Below the pieces are notes generated by a model, which was not told where the DNA came from, searched no databases, and was given only the letters and a program-made list of their open reading frames with translations. Positions 35,196-45,555 of a stretch of DNA of 64,000 bases are shown here, piece by piece. Position 1 is the first letter of the stretch; every line of letters begins with the position of its first letter. The translations under genes and the position numbers were made by a program. This DNA comes from Nocardioides sp. LHD-245 (GTDB taxonomy: Bacteria; Actinomycetota; Actinomycetes; Propionibacteriales; Nocardioidaceae), in NCBI RefSeq assembly GCF_030929495.1, contig NZ_JAVFWN010000006.1, forward strand, positions 1 through 64,000, in the 5' to 3' direction.

Positions 35196-36659
35196 TCAGC
35201 GGCTGCGGCGGTACGCCGGGGCGACCTCGTTGATCGCGTCGCCCATCCGGTGCACCCGCAGCGCGTTGGTGGAGCCGGGGATGCCGGGCGGGCTGCCGGC
35301 GACGATGACGACCCGGTCGCCCTCCTTGACCCGGCCGATCTTGAGCAGCTCCTCGTCGACCTGGCGGACCATCTCGTCGGTGTGCTCCACGGGGAGCGTC
35401 TGGAAGGCCTCGACGCCCCAGCTGACCGCGAGCTGTGAGCGGGCGCGGGCCTCGGGGGTGAAGGCGAGGACGGGGATGGGGCTGCGCAGCCGGGCCAGGC
35501 GGCGGGCGGAGTCGCCGGACTGGGTGAAGGCGACGACGTACTTGGCGCCGACCCGCTGAGCGACCTCCTCGGCTGCCTTGGTGATCACGCCGGAGGTGGT
35601 GTGCGGGTCCCATTCGATGCGCCCGAAACGGCTGAAGCTCTCGTCGACGAGGGCGTGCGCCTCGGTGGCCGTGATGATCCGGGCCATCGTCTCGACGGTG
35701 TGGACCGGGTGCTCCCCCACGCTCGTCTCACCCGACAGCATGACCGCGTCGGCGCCGTCGAGGACGGCGTTGGCGACATCGCTCGCCTCGGCGCGGGTCG
35801 GGGCGGGGTTGGTGACCATCGACTCCAGCATCTGGGTGGCGACGATGACCGGCTTCGCGTTGCGGCGCGCCGCGACGATGATCTTCTTCTGGAGGAACGG
35901 CACCTCCTCCAGCGGGCACTCCACGCCGAGGTCGCCGCGGGCGACCATGAAGGCGTCGAAGGCGTCGACGACCTCGTCGAGGTTCTCGATGGCCTGGGGC
36001 TTCTCGATCTTGGCGATGACGGGGACCAGGATCCCCTCCTCGCGCATGATCACCCGCACGTCCTCGGCATCGGCGGCGTTGCGCACGAAGCTGAGCGCGA
36101 TGAAGTCCACGCCGAGCCGCAGTGCGAACCGCAGGTCCTCGGTGTCCTTGTCGGACAGCGCCGGGACGGACACGGCGACGCCGGGCAGGTTGATGCCCTT
36201 GTGGTTGCTGACCTTGCCGCCCACCAGGACCTCGGTGACGACGTCGGTGTCGGTCACCTCGGTCACCCGCAGCCGGATCTTGCCGTCGTCGATGAGGATC
36301 GGGTCGCCGGGGGCGACGTCCCCGGGCAGGCCCTTGTACGTCGTACCGCAGGCTCGGGCATCGCCGGCGACGTCGCGCGTGGTGATGGTCCACTGCTGCC
36401 CGCGGGCCAGGACGACGGGGCCGTCGGGGAAGGTCTCGAGCCGGATCTTGGGGCCCTGGAGGTCGGCGAGGATGCCGACGCCGTGGCCGGAGGCGTCCGA
36501 CGCCTCGCGCACCAGGCGGTAGGCCTCGGCGTGCTGCTCGTGACTGCCGTGACTCATGTTGAGCCGCGCGACGTCCATCCCGGCGTAGACCAGCTCGCGG
36601 ATCCTCCGCTCCGAGCTGGTGGCCGGGCCCAGGGTGCACACGATCTTGGCTCTCCGCAC
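35196..36659 (-). CDS. pyk: Pyruvate kinase
   Basis: A 487-residue glycolytic enzyme making pyruvate and ATP from phosphoenolpyruvate and ADP. It opens with RRAKIVCTLGPATSSERRIR, then MDVARLNMSHGSHEQHAE (substrate-binding Arg/Asn), VIAKIEKPQAIENLDEVVDA with the catalytic Lys, MVARGDLGVECPLEEVPF and the C-terminal allosteric domain. GTG 36659 lies exactly six bases after the TAGGCT box, so the mRNA is probably leaderless. The next gene upstream, gltD, is closed by a terminator, so pyk is a separate unit. Confidence 0.95.
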   Translation of the reverse strand: MRRAKIVCTLGPATSSERRIRELVYAGMDVARLNMSHGSHEQHAEAYRLVREASDASGHGVGILADLQGPKIRLETFPDGPVVLARGQQWTITTRDVAGDARACGTTYKGLPGDVAPGDPILIDDGKIRLRVTEVTDTDVVTEVLVGGKVSNHKGINLPGVAVSVPALSDKDTEDLRFALRLGVDFIALSFVRNAADAEDVRVIMREEGILVPVIAKIEKPQAIENLDEVVDAFDAFMVARGDLGVECPLEEVPFLQKKIIVAARRNAKPVIVATQMLESMVTNPAPTRAEASDVANAVLDGADAVMLSGETSVGEHPVHTVETMARIITATEAHALVDESFSRFGRIEWDPHTTSGVITKAAEEVAQRVGAKYVVAFTQSGDSARRLARLRSPIPVLAFTPEARARSQLAVSWGVEAFQTLPVEHTDEMVRQVDEELLKIGRVKEGDRVVIVAGSPPGIPGSTNALRVHRMGDAINEVAPAYRRSR

Positions 36660-36671
36660 GCTCCCAGCCTA
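36659..36671 (-). promoter_or_regulatory. -10 box placed for leaderless pyk mRNA
   Basis: TAGGCT (36671-36666, minus) ends six bases before GTG 36659; TTTGCA 16 bases further upstream may serve as -35. Confidence 0.6.
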
Positions 36672-36692
36672 TCGGTCGATTGGAACGTGCAA

Positions 36693-36730
36693 ACGCCGAC
36701 CCGTCGCGTTGCCACGCGACGGGTCGGCGT
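36693..36730 (-). terminator. gltBD terminator hairpin
   Basis: Stem ACGCCGACCCGTCGCG / CGCGACGGGTCGGCGT with loop TTGCCA, 29 bases past the gltD stop codon. Confidence 0.85.
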
Positions 36731-36759
36731 CTCCGGAGCGTGCCGGTGCGACGGATCCG

Positions 36760-38241
36760 TCAGACCACCAGCGGCCGGGCGGTCGGCGGGATGGGCGCGG
36801 GCAGCTGGGTGCTGCCCGTGAGGTGCTTGTCGACCCCCGCGGCGGCGGCGCGGCCCTCGGCGATCGCCCACACGATGAGCGACTGGCCCCGCCCGGCGTC
36901 GCCGGCCACGAACACGCCGTCGACGTTGGTGGCGTAGTTGTCGTCACGTCTGATGTTGCCGCGCTCGTCGAGCTCGACACCGAGCTGCTCGACGATGCCG
37001 GGCTGCTCGGGACCGACGAAGCCCATCGCGAAGAGCACCAGGTCGGCCGGGATCTCCCGCTCCGTGCCCTCGTGCTCGACCAGCCGGCCGGCCTCGAAGG
37101 AGACCTCGACCAGCCGCAGGGCGCGGACGTTGCCCTCGGCGTCGCCCAGGAACTCCTTGGTCGAGACCGAGTAGACCCGCTCGCCACCCTCCTCGTGCGC
37201 GGAGGAGACCCGATAGATCATCGGGTACGTCGGCCACGGCTGTCCGTCCGGACGGTCCTCGGTCGGCTGCGGCATGATCTCGAGCTGCGTGATCGAGGCC
37301 GCACCCTGGCGGGTGGAGGTGCCGAGGCAGTCGGCACCGGTGTCGCCGCCGCCGATGATGACGACGTGCTTGCCGTCGGCCCGGATCTGCTCCGAGCCGT
37401 CATCGGTCGCCGGCCGGCCCAACGCGACCCGGTTGGCCTGCGGGAGGAACTCCATCGCCTGGTGGATGCCGGCCAGCTCCCGGCCCGGGACCGGCAGGTC
37501 GCGCGGCACGGTCGAGCCGATGGCCAGCACGACGGCGTCGAACCGGTCGCGGAGCGCGGCGCCGGTCAGCTTGCCGGCACCGACCTCGACGCCGGAGCGG
37601 AAGACCGTCCCCTCGCGCCGCATCTGGTCCAGGCGGCGCTCGAGGTGCTTCTTCTCCATCTTGAACTCGGGGATGCCGTAGCGCAGCAGGCCACCGGGCT
37701 GGTCGGCCCGCTCGTAGACGGCCACGGTGTGGCCCGCCCGGGTGAGCTGCTGGGCCGCGGCCAGGCCGGCCGGACCGGAGCCGATGACGGCGACGGTCTT
37801 TCCGGTGAGCCACTCGGGCGGCTGCGGCCGCACGAATCCCGACTCGTAGGCCCGGTCGATGATCGAGACCTCGATGTTCTTGATCGTCACCGCCGGCTGG
37901 TTGATGCCGAGCACGCACGCGGTCTCGCAGGGAGCCGGGCAGAGGCGACCGGTGAACTCCGGGAAGTTGTTGGTCGCGTGCAGGCGCTCGATGGCACCGT
38001 CCCAGTCGTCGCGCCAGACCAGGTCGTTCCACTCCGGGATGATGTTGCCCAGCGGGCAGCCCGAGTGGCAGAACGGGATGCCGCAGTCCATGCAGCGGCT
38101 GGCCTGGACGTTGATGATCGGCAGCAGCGCGCGGCCCATCCCGCCCGGGTAGACCTCGTCCCAGTCACCGACCCGCTCCTCGACCGGACGACGCCCGGCC
38201 ACCTCGCGGGTGTGCTTGAGAAATCCCTTCGGGTCAGCCAT
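36760..38241 (-). CDS. gltD: Glutamate synthase small subunit
   Basis: A 493-residue flavoprotein that passes NADPH electrons to GltB. The N-terminal iron-sulfur region has CMDCGIPFCHSGCPLGNIIP and CPAPCETACVLGI. FAD binding is at VAVIGSGPAGLAAAQQL, NADPH binding at VVIIGGGDTGADCLGTS, and a late FAD motif at NVDGVFVAGDAGRGQSL. The length is standard. GAAGGGGGC precedes the ATG, and it follows gltB by 62 bases in the same direction, forming a gltB-gltD unit. Confidence 0.95.
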   Translation of the reverse strand: MADPKGFLKHTREVAGRRPVEERVGDWDEVYPGGMGRALLPIINVQASRCMDCGIPFCHSGCPLGNIIPEWNDLVWRDDWDGAIERLHATNNFPEFTGRLCPAPCETACVLGINQPAVTIKNIEVSIIDRAYESGFVRPQPPEWLTGKTVAVIGSGPAGLAAAQQLTRAGHTVAVYERADQPGGLLRYGIPEFKMEKKHLERRLDQMRREGTVFRSGVEVGAGKLTGAALRDRFDAVVLAIGSTVPRDLPVPGRELAGIHQAMEFLPQANRVALGRPATDDGSEQIRADGKHVVIIGGGDTGADCLGTSTRQGAASITQLEIMPQPTEDRPDGQPWPTYPMIYRVSSAHEEGGERVYSVSTKEFLGDAEGNVRALRLVEVSFEAGRLVEHEGTEREIPADLVLFAMGFVGPEQPGIVEQLGVELDERGNIRRDDNYATNVDGVFVAGDAGRGQSLIVWAIAEGRAAAAGVDKHLTGSTQLPAPIPPTARPLVV

Positions 38242-38303
38242 GCTGTGCCCCCTTCTTCATGGACTGACGCCCAATGCAGGAGAGGAATGGAAGGCATCGG
38301 ACG

Positions 38304-41300
38304 TCAGCCATGAAGTACCTCCATCACTCGTGCGGCGGCAGCATCGGCATCGAGGCCCTCGGCCTCGGCGTCGGCCTGGACCGCCAGAACCTTGGCGTAG
38401 TCGCGCGGCATGACCTCGGTGAACCGCGGCAGTGCCGCCTCCCAGTCGGCCAGCAGCGCCGCGGCGACCTCGGAGCCGGTCTCCTCGGCGTGCGCGCGGA
38501 CGATCTGCTCGAGCTCGCCGGCATAGTCACCGGTCACCGGACGCAGGTCGACGAGCTCGCCGTTGACCCGGGCCTCGTCGAGGTCCAGGACCCACGCGAT
38601 GCCTCCCGACATGCCGGCCGCGAAGTTGCGCCCGGTCGCGCCGAGGACGACCACACGGCCGCCCGTCATGTACTCGCAGCCGTGGTCGCCCACGCCCTCG
38701 GTCACGACGGTGGCACCCGAGTTGCGCACGCAGCACCGCTCGCCGACGCCACCGCGGATGAAGATCTCACCCGAGGTCGCGCCGTAGGCGATGGTGTTGC
38801 CGGCGATGACGTGCTCCTCGGCGCGGAAGGTCGCACCCCGGTCGGGCCGGATCGCGATCCGGCCACCGGACAGCCCCTTGCCGACGTAGTCGTTGGCGTC
38901 GCCCTCGAGCCGCAGGGTGATGCCTCGCGGCACGAACGCGCCGAGCGACTGGCCGGCCGAGCCGACGAAGGTCACGTCGATCGTGCCGTCGGGCAGGCCG
39001 GCGCCGCCGTACCGCTTCGTCACCTCATGGCCGAGGATCGTGCCGACCGTGCGGTTGACGTTGCGGATCGGCAGCTGCGCCCGCACCGGCTCGCCGGTCT
39101 CGAGGGCCGCGGCGGCCAACGGCACCAGCTGGGTGACATCGAGCGACTTCGCCAGGCCGTGCTCCTGGCTGCCCGTGTTGCGCACGTCCTGGTCGGGGAA
39201 GTGCGTGTCGGCGACCTCGACCTTGTGCAGGATCGGCGCGAGGTCGAGCCCCCGCGCCTTCCAGTAGCGCTCGGCGTCGGCGGTCTCCAGTGCCTCGACC
39301 TGGCCGACGGCCTCCTCGATGGACCGGAAGCCCAGCTCGGCGAGGAGCTCACGGACCTCCTCGGCGATGAACTCGAAGAAGTTGACGACGTACTCGGCCT
39401 TACCGCTGAACCGCGAGCGCAAGGTCGGGTTCTGGGTGGCCACGCCCACCGGGCAGGTGTCGAGGTGACAGACCCGCATCAGGATGCAGCCCGAGACCAC
39501 CAGCGGGGCGGTCGCAAAGCCGAACTCCTCGGCACCGAGCAGCGCGGCGATGACGACGTCGCGACCGGTCTTGAGCTGACCGTCGGTCTGGACGACGATC
39601 CGGTCGCGCAGGCCGTTGAGCAGCAGGGTCTGCTGGGTCTCGGCGAGGCCGAGCTCCCAGGGGCCGCCCGCGTGCTTGAGCGAGGTCAGCGGGGAGGCGC
39701 CCGTGCCGCCGTCGTGGCCGGAGACCAGGACGACGTCCGCGTGCGCCTTGGACACACCGGCGGCGACCGTGCCGACGCCCACCTCGGAGACCAGCTTGAC
39801 GTGCACGCGGGCCGACGGGTTGGCGTTCTTGAGGTCGTGGATCAGCTGCGCCAGGTCCTCGATCGAGTAGATGTCGTGGTGCGGCGGCGGGCTGATCAGA
39901 CCCACACCCGGCGTGGAGTGCCGGGTCTTCGCCACCCACGGGTACACCTTGTTGCCGGGCAGCTGGCCGCCCTCGCCGGGCTTCGCGCCCTGCGCCATCT
40001 TGATCTGGATGTCGTCGGCGTTGGTGAGGTACTCCGAGGTGACGCCGAAGCGTCCGGAGGCGACCTGCTTGATCGAGCTGCGGCGCTCGGGGTCGTGCAG
40101 CCGCTCCGGATCCTCGCCGCCCTCACCGGTGTTGGACTTCGCGCCCAGCCGGTTCATGGCGATCGCGAGCGTCTCGTGCGCCTCGCGCGAGATCGAGCCG
40201 TAGGACATGGCGCCGGTCGAGAACCGCTTGACGATCTCCGCGACCGGCTCGACCTCGTCGATCGGGATCGGGCTGCGGCCGGACGCGCCGGCGTCCTTGA
40301 ACCGGAACAGCCCACGCAGCGTCATCAGCCGCTCGGACTGGTCGTCGACGGCCTTCGTGTACTGCTTGAAGATGTCGTAGCGACCGGTCCGCGTCGAGTG
40401 CTGCAGCCGGAACACCGTCTCGGGGTTGAAGAGGTGCGGCTCGCCCTCCCGGCGCCACTGGTACTCGCCACCGATCTCGAGCTCGCGGTGCGCGGCGGGG
40501 ATACCGCTGACCGGATAGGCGATGTCGTGGCGCATCTTGACCTCGCGGGCGATCTCGTCGATGCCGATGCCGCCGAGCTTGGAGGTCGTACCGGTGAAGT
40601 AGCGGTCGATGACCTCCTGGGAGAGACCGACGCACTCGAAGATCTGCGCGCCGGTGTAGGACGCCACCGTGCTCACGCCCATCTTCGACATCACCTTCAC
40701 CACGCCCTTGCCGAGCGCCTTGATCAGGTTCCTGACGGCCTGCTCCGGCTCGGTCTTGACGTAGTAGCCCTCGCGGGCGAGGTCCTCGACCGTCTCCATC
40801 GCGAGGTACGGGTTGACCGCGGCCGCGCCGAATCCGACGAGCAGCGCGACGTGGTGGACCTCGCGGACGTCGCCCGCCTCGACCAGAAGTCCGACCTGGG
40901 TCCGGGTCTTCTCCCGCACCAGGTGGTGGTGCACGGCGGCGGTCAGCAGCAACGACGGGATCGGGGCGTTGAACTGGTCAGCGTGCCGGTCGGAGAGCAC
41001 GATGATCCGGGCCCCGCCGGCGATGGCGTCGGAGACCTCTTGGCAGATCTCGTCGATCCGCCGGACCATCGCGGCGCCGCCCTCCTCGACCTGGTAGAGC
41101 CCGCGCGACACGTGCGTGACGAAGCCCGGGTGGTCGCCCTCGCGGTTGATGTGCCGGATCTTGGCCAGGTCGTCGTTGGAGATGACCGGGAACGGGAGCA
41201 CCACCTGACGGCAGGACGCCGGGGTCGGCTCGAGGAGATTGGCCTCCGGACCGATGGAGCCGTAGAGCGAGGTGACGAGCTCCTCGCGGATGGCGTCCAA

Positions 41301-42896
41301 CGGCGGGTTGGTCACCTGGGCGAACAGCTGGCTGAAGTAGTCGAAGATCAGCCGCGGCTTCTCGCTCAGGGCGGCGATGGGCGAGTCGGTGCCCATCGAG
41401 CCGAGCGCCTCGCCGCCGGTGTTGGCCATCGGCGTCAGCAGGACCCGCAGCTCCTCCTCGGTGTAGCCGAAGATCTGCTGGCGCCGGGTGACCGAGGCAT
41501 GGGTGTGCACGATGTGCTCGCGCTCGGGGATGTCGTCGAGCTCGACCAGACCGGCGTGCAGCCACTCGCCGTACGGGCGCTCCGCGGCGAGCTGGTCCTT
41601 GATCTCCTCGTCCTCGATGATCCGGTGCTCGTCGGTGTCGACGAGGAACATCTTGCCCGGCTGGAGACGTCCCTTGCGGACGATCGTGGCGGGGTCGAGG
41701 TCGAGTACGCCGACCTCGGAGGCCAGGACGACGAGTCCGTCGTCGGTGACCCAGAAGCGGGAGGGGCGCAGGCCGTTGCGGTCGAGGACCGCACCGATCT
41801 GGGTGCCGTCAGTGAAGACGACGCAGGCCGGGCCGTCCCAGGGCTCCATCATCGTCGAGTGGAAGCGATAGAAGTCGCGCCGCCGCTCGTCCATCTCGGC
41901 GTGGTTCTCCCACGCCTCGGGGATCATCATCAGCACCGCGTGCGGCAGGCTGCGCCCACCCAGGTGGAGCAGCTCGAGCACCTCGTCGAAGGACGCCGAG
42001 TCCGAGGCGCCCGGCGTGCAGATCGGGAACAGCCGCTCGAGGTCGCCCGGGATGCTGTCGGAGGCGAGCAGCGCCTCGCGGGCCCGCATCCAGTTGCGGT
42101 TGCCCATGACCGTGTTGATCTCGCCGTTGTGGGCGATGAACCGGAACGGGTGCGACAGCGGCCAGCTCGGGAAGGTGTTGGTCGAGAACCGCGAGTGGAC
42201 GACGGCGAGGGCCGAGGCCATCCGCTCGTCGACCAGATCGGGGAAGAAGTGGTCGAGCTGGTCGGTCGTCAGCATGCCCTTGTAGGCGAGCGTGCGCGAG
42301 GACAGCGACGGGAAGTAGACGTCGGTCTCGTGCTCGGCGCGCTTGCGCAGGCAGAAGGCCAGCCGCTCCAGGCCCAGGCCGTCGGCGCCGTGGTCCGCGC
42401 CGGCCTGGTTCAGAGGGCCGCCGGCGGGCTGCACGAAGAGCTGGGCGAAGGTCGGCATGACGCTGCGCGCCATGGTGCCGAGGATGCTCGGGTCGACGGG
42501 CACGTCGCGCCAGCCGAGGACCGACAGGCCCTCCTCGGCGGCGATCTCCTCGATCCGGCCGCGGGTCTTGGCGGCCTGCTCGTCGTCGCCGGGGATGAAG
42601 GCGGTGCCGACGGCGTAGCCACCGGCCGCGGGCAGGGTGAAGCCGGCCTCGACCGCGGCCTCGCGCAGGAAGGCGTCGGGGACCTGCATCAGGATTCCGG
42701 CACCGTCACCGGAGTTGACCTCGGCACCCGCGGCACCGCGGTGGTCGAGGTTGCGCAGAGCGGTCAGGGCCTTGGCCACGATGTCGTGGCTGGCCTCTCC
42801 CGTCAGGGTCGCGACGAAGGCGACGCCGCAGGCGTCCTTCTCGTGGCGGGGGTCGTAGAGACCCTGGGGCGGCGGGAACTTGTGGAGATAAGGCAT
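38304..42896 (-). CDS. gltB: Glutamate synthase large subunit
   Basis: A 1530-residue enzyme turning glutamine and 2-oxoglutarate into two glutamates. ATG 42896 (with GGGAGG) gives [20 protein letters not shown] and DACGVAFV; Cys23 is the likely amidotransferase nucleophile exposed after removal of a 22-residue propeptide. The glutaminase domain is followed by the FMN/synthase domain ([40 protein letters not shown]). The 3Fe-4S cysteines lie in [15 protein letters not shown] with an upstream Cys. The C-terminal beta-helix (GxxG repeats) ends the protein. A longer upstream frame was rejected because it precedes the ribosome site. Confidence 0.96.
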   Translation of the reverse strand: MPYLHKFPPPQGLYDPRHEKDACGVAFVATLTGEASHDIVAKALTALRNLDHRGAAGAEVNSGDGAGILMQVPDAFLREAAVEAGFTLPAAGGYAVGTAFIPGDDEQAAKTRGRIEEIAAEEGLSVLGWRDVPVDPSILGTMARSVMPTFAQLFVQPAGGPLNQAGADHGADGLGLERLAFCLRKRAEHETDVYFPSLSSRTLAYKGMLTTDQLDHFFPDLVDERMASALAVVHSRFSTNTFPSWPLSHPFRFIAHNGEINTVMGNRNWMRAREALLASDSIPGDLERLFPICTPGASDSASFDEVLELLHLGGRSLPHAVLMMIPEAWENHAEMDERRRDFYRFHSTMMEPWDGPACVVFTDGTQIGAVLDRNGLRPSRFWVTDDGLVVLASEVGVLDLDPATIVRKGRLQPGKMFLVDTDEHRIIEDEEIKDQLAAERPYGEWLHAGLVELDDIPEREHIVHTHASVTRRQQIFGYTEEELRVLLTPMANTGGEALGSMGTDSPIAALSEKPRLIFDYFSQLFAQVTNPPLDAIREELVTSLYGSIGPEANLLEPTPASCRQVVLPFPVISNDDLAKIRHINREGDHPGFVTHVSRGLYQVEEGGAAMVRRIDEICQEVSDAIAGGARIIVLSDRHADQFNAPIPSLLLTAAVHHHLVREKTRTQVGLLVEAGDVREVHHVALLVGFGAAAVNPYLAMETVEDLAREGYYVKTEPEQAVRNLIKALGKGVVKVMSKMGVSTVASYTGAQIFECVGLSQEVIDRYFTGTTSKLGGIGIDEIAREVKMRHDIAYPVSGIPAAHRELEIGGEYQWRREGEPHLFNPETVFRLQHSTRTGRYDIFKQYTKAVDDQSERLMTLRGLFRFKDAGASGRSPIPIDEVEPVAEIVKRFSTGAMSYGSISREAHETLAIAMNRLGAKSNTGEGGEDPERLHDPERRSSIKQVASGRFGVTSEYLTNADDIQIKMAQGAKPGEGGQLPGNKVYPWVAKTRHSTPGVGLISPPPHHDIYSIEDLAQLIHDLKNANPSARVHVKLVSEVGVGTVAAGVSKAHADVVLVSGHDGGTGASPLTSLKHAGGPWELGLAETQQTLLLNGLRDRIVVQTDGQLKTGRDVVIAALLGAEEFGFATAPLVVSGCILMRVCHLDTCPVGVATQNPTLRSRFSGKAEYVVNFFEFIAEEVRELLAELGFRSIEEAVGQVEALETADAERYWKARGLDLAPILHKVEVADTHFPDQDVRNTGSQEHGLAKSLDVTQLVPLAAAALETGEPVRAQLPIRNVNRTVGTILGHEVTKRYGGAGLPDGTIDVTFVGSAGQSLGAFVPRGITLRLEGDANDYVGKGLSGGRIAIRPDRGATFRAEEHVIAGNTIAYGATSGEIFIRGGVGERCCVRNSGATVVTEGVGDHGCEYMTGGRVVVLGATGRNFAAGMSGGIAWVLDLDEARVNGELVDLRPVTGDYAGELEQIVRAHAEETGSEVAAALLADWEAALPRFTEVMPRDYAKVLAVQADAEAEGLDADAAAARVMEVLHG

Positions 42897-43040
42897 GGGA
42901 AGCCTCCCGTCGACTACGTCTGTGCTCGCGCTGCACGCCGGCCGGAGCGGGCGTACGGAACCACAGAAGGTGGGGCGCAAGGGACGGCATTGGCCCACGC
43001 GGCGGAGCGCCCAGGTTACTACAGCGTTAAGCGCGTCCGC

Positions 43041-44057
43041 TCAATCGTCGCCCGCAGTGGACGCATCATGCGTCACACCGGTCCCGCCGTCCCCCTCGTC
43101 CTCGGCATCTCCGGCGTCCTCGCTGTCCGCCCCGGCCTCGACCGGCGTCGTGCGTCCGTCGGCGTACACGCTCTCCTCCCGGCCCGGGAGGTTCTTCGCC
43201 GACCAGACGTAGTAGGCGGCGGCGAGCACGAAGAGCACGATCGAGGTCCACACGTTGAACCGCAGGCCGAGGACGTCGTTGAGCTGGACGTCGTCGATGC
43301 GGATGTACTCGATCCAGCCGCGCCCGAGGGTGTAGACCATGACGTAGATCGCCATCACGCGGCCATGCCCCAGCCTGAAGCGGCGGTCGAGCCAGATGAT
43401 GAGGGCGAAGGCCGCCAGGTTCCACAGGCACTCGTAGAGGAAGGTCGGGTGGAAGGTGACGAACTCCGGCGGGATGCCGCCGTTGGCGGCCACGGCGTCC
43501 CGGTAGTCCTGGCTGGCCTGATAGGCGCCGCTGAAGTGGTCGCTGTCGATCTTCAGGCCCCAGGGCAGGTCGGTCGGGCGGCCGTAGAGCTCCTGGTTGA
43601 ACCAGTTGCCCCAACGCCCGACCGCCTGGGCCACGAGCACGCCAGGGGCGAGCGCGTCGAGGAGCGGCAGCAGCCGGATCCCCTTGCGCCGGGCGCCGAT
43701 CCAGGCGCCCACGGCGCCCAGCGCCACCCCGCCCCAGATGCCGAGACCGCCATGCCAGACGTAGAGCGCCTCGATCGGATCACCGCCGGCGCCGAAGTAG
43801 TTCTTCCAGTCGGTGGCGACGTGGTAGAGCCGGGCGCCGACGAGGCCGAAGGGCACCGCCCAGATGGCGACGTCCTGGACCTCGCCGATCGTGCCGCCCC
43901 GCGCCTGCCAGCGCTTCTCGCCGATCCAGATCGCCACGACGATGCCGAGGATGATGCACAGGGCGTAGCCGCGCAGCGGGAACGGCCCGATGTTCCAGAC
44001 GCCCTCCGAGGGGCTCGGGATGCTGGCGACGATCACGCGCGGGATCTCGGTGAGCAC
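43041..44057 (-). CDS. lgt: Prolipoprotein diacylglyceryl transferase
   Basis: A 338-residue inner-membrane enzyme that adds diacylglycerol to the lipobox Cys of prolipoproteins. The Lgt signature is GRWGNWFNQELYG; IWGGVALGAVGAWIGARRKG, TFHPTFLYECLWNLAAFALI and LGRGWIEYIRID also match. Seven helices are expected. A ~45-residue acidic tail (EAGADSEDAGDAEDEGDGG) is extra, as in other actinobacterial Lgt. AGGAG precedes the GTG. It follows sco1 in the trp-lgt run by 51 bases; clients such as Sco1, LivK and the amino-acid binder are encoded nearby. Confidence 0.94.
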   Translation of the reverse strand: MLTEIPRVIVASIPSPSEGVWNIGPFPLRGYALCIILGIVVAIWIGEKRWQARGGTIGEVQDVAIWAVPFGLVGARLYHVATDWKNYFGAGGDPIEALYVWHGGLGIWGGVALGAVGAWIGARRKGIRLLPLLDALAPGVLVAQAVGRWGNWFNQELYGRPTDLPWGLKIDSDHFSGAYQASQDYRDAVAANGGIPPEFVTFHPTFLYECLWNLAAFALIIWLDRRFRLGHGRVMAIYVMVYTLGRGWIEYIRIDDVQLNDVLGLRFNVWTSIVLFVLAAAYYVWSAKNLPGREESVYADGRTTPVEAGADSEDAGDAEDEGDGGTGVTHDASTAGDD

Positions 44058-44108
44058 GGCGACTCCTGGTGGGTTCGGGCCAGATGGGCCGACGGGAACG
44101 GACGGGGG

Positions 44109-44714
44109 TCAGTCCTCGGTCAGCAGCGTGTGGATGTCGGAGGCGAACTCCGTGCTGGAGGTCTCCTGGTTCCACAGTGCGACCGCCTGGTGGCTGCTGT
44201 CGATGGCGAGGGTGAAGGTGGAGTGGCCGCCGAGGTCGTAGCCGCCGGTGGGCAGCTTGACGCCGTCGTTCACGTAGATGGCGAGAGGGTCGCCGACCTC
44301 GATGATGGTGTCGAGGTCGCCGGTGAGGCCGATGAACCCCTTGTCGTACTGGTCGAGATAGGCGCGCAGGGTCTTCTCGTCGTCCCGGGCCGGGTCGGTG
44401 GTCACGAAGACCACGTCGACCGACCTGCGGTCGTCGGCGTCGAGCCGGTTCATCGCCGCCGCGAGGTTGTTCATGACCATCGGGCAGAAGTCGGGGCAGT
44501 TGGTGTAGCCGAAGAACACGACGGTGAGCGGCTTCGTGGTGTCGGAGCCCAGGGAGTACGGCGTCCCGCTGGTGTCGGTCAACGCGATGTCGGCCGCCTG
44601 ATAGGGGTTCTTCAGCCGGATGCCGGCGAACTCCTCCGGCGCGCTGCCGCTGCTGCAGGCGGAGGCGAGGAGGCCGACCATGGCGACGAGCATGGCGAGC
44701 CTACGCACGGACAC
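44109..44714 (-). CDS. SCO1/SenC-type copper chaperone lipoprotein
   Basis: A 201-residue lipoprotein with signal peptide ending in LLASAC. The thioredoxin-like domain has the copper-binding FFGYTNCPDFCPMVMNNLAA (CxxxC) and GGHSTFTLAI, where the His is the third copper ligand. Sco1 proteins load copper into cytochrome oxidase CuA or relieve thiol stress. GTG 44714 overlaps the trpA 3' end by 14 bases; the in-frame ATG seven codons on is an alternative. Its place inside a trp-lgt operon is unusual for its function. Confidence 0.85.
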   Translation of the reverse strand: MSVRRLAMLVAMVGLLASACSSGSAPEEFAGIRLKNPYQAADIALTDTSGTPYSLGSDTTKPLTVVFFGYTNCPDFCPMVMNNLAAAMNRLDADDRRSVDVVFVTTDPARDDEKTLRAYLDQYDKGFIGLTGDLDTIIEVGDPLAIYVNDGVKLPTGGYDLGGHSTFTLAIDSSHQAVALWNQETSSTEFASDIHTLLTED

Positions 44715-45555
44715 CTCCGGCCAGCTCCTCGGTCAGCGCGGCGAGGGCCCTCAGCCCGGCCGCCCGGTCGTCGGGGTGGTCGAGCAGCGTGCGGACGAAC
44801 GCGGAGCCCACGATCACCCCGTCGGCGCCGATGCCGTTCTTGACCGCCAGGTCGGCGGCCTGCGCGCCGGAGCTGACCCCGACCCCCACCCCGACCGGCA
44901 GGTCGGCCCCGGCCGGGCTCAGCGCCTTGGTCCGGGCGATCAGGGGGGCGACGCCCGCGGCCGTCGCCTGCGTGGTGCCGGTCACCCCCATGACGCCGGT
45001 CGCGTAGACGAAGCCGCGGGCGGCGGCGGTGGTCATCGCGATCCGCTCGTCGGTCGAGGAGGGCGCGACGAGGAAGACCTTGTCGAGGTCGCGCTCGTCG
45101 GCCGCGGCGATCCACTCCGGCGCGAAGTCCGGGGTGAGATCGGGCGTGATCAGGCCGGCTCCCCCGGCGTTCGCCAGGTCCTGCGCGAATCGCTCGGCGC
45201 CACTGCGCTGATGGCTCCGCCCGCTGACGCGTCCGTAGCTCTCCACGGGATTCCAGTAGGTCATCACGAGGGTCGGCGTGCCGGTCGCGGCGACGGCCTC
45301 GACCACACGGAGCACGTCGGTCGTCCGGACGCCGGCGTCGAGCGCCTGCTGCGCGGCCGCCTGGATGGTGGGGCCGTCCATGACCGGGTCGCTGTAGGGC
45401 AGACCGATCTCGATCACGTCGCAGCCGGCCTCGACCATGGCCTTCAGCGCGGCGATGCTCCCGTCGACGTCGGGGAATCCGGCGGGCAGGTAGCCCACCA
45501 GGGCAGCCCGGTCCTCGGACCGCGCCCTCGCGAACGCGGCGCTGCTGCTGGTCAC
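44701..45555 (-). CDS. trpA: Tryptophan synthase alpha subunit
   Basis: A 284-residue TIM barrel that cleaves indole-3-glycerol phosphate. Catalytic E49 ([12 protein letters not shown]) and D60 ([11 protein letters not shown]) are present, with the phosphate loop [11 protein letters not shown] and [13 protein letters not shown]. There is a short insertion [12 protein letters not shown] in the loop after NPVESY. GTG 45555 overlaps the trpB stop as GTGA. It works as an alpha2-beta2 complex with TrpB. Confidence 0.96.
   Translation of the reverse strand: MTSSSAAFARARSEDRAALVGYLPAGFPDVDGSIAALKAMVEAGCDVIEIGLPYSDPVMDGPTIQAAAQQALDAGVRTTDVLRVVEAVAATGTPTLVMTYWNPVESYGRVSGRSHQRSGAERFAQDLANAGGAGLITPDLTPDFAPEWIAAADERDLDKVFLVAPSSTDERIAMTTAAARGFVYATGVMGVTGTTQATAAGVAPLIARTKALSPAGADLPVGVGVGVSSGAQAADLAVKNGIGADGVIVGSAFVRTLLDHPDDRAAGLRALAALTEELAGGVRA

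Noticed and set aside
38274..44843. Plus-strand open frame of 2189 codons opposite gltB and lgt
   Set aside because: It is antisense to unmistakable gltB and lgt; high third-position GC leaves stop-free antisense frames.
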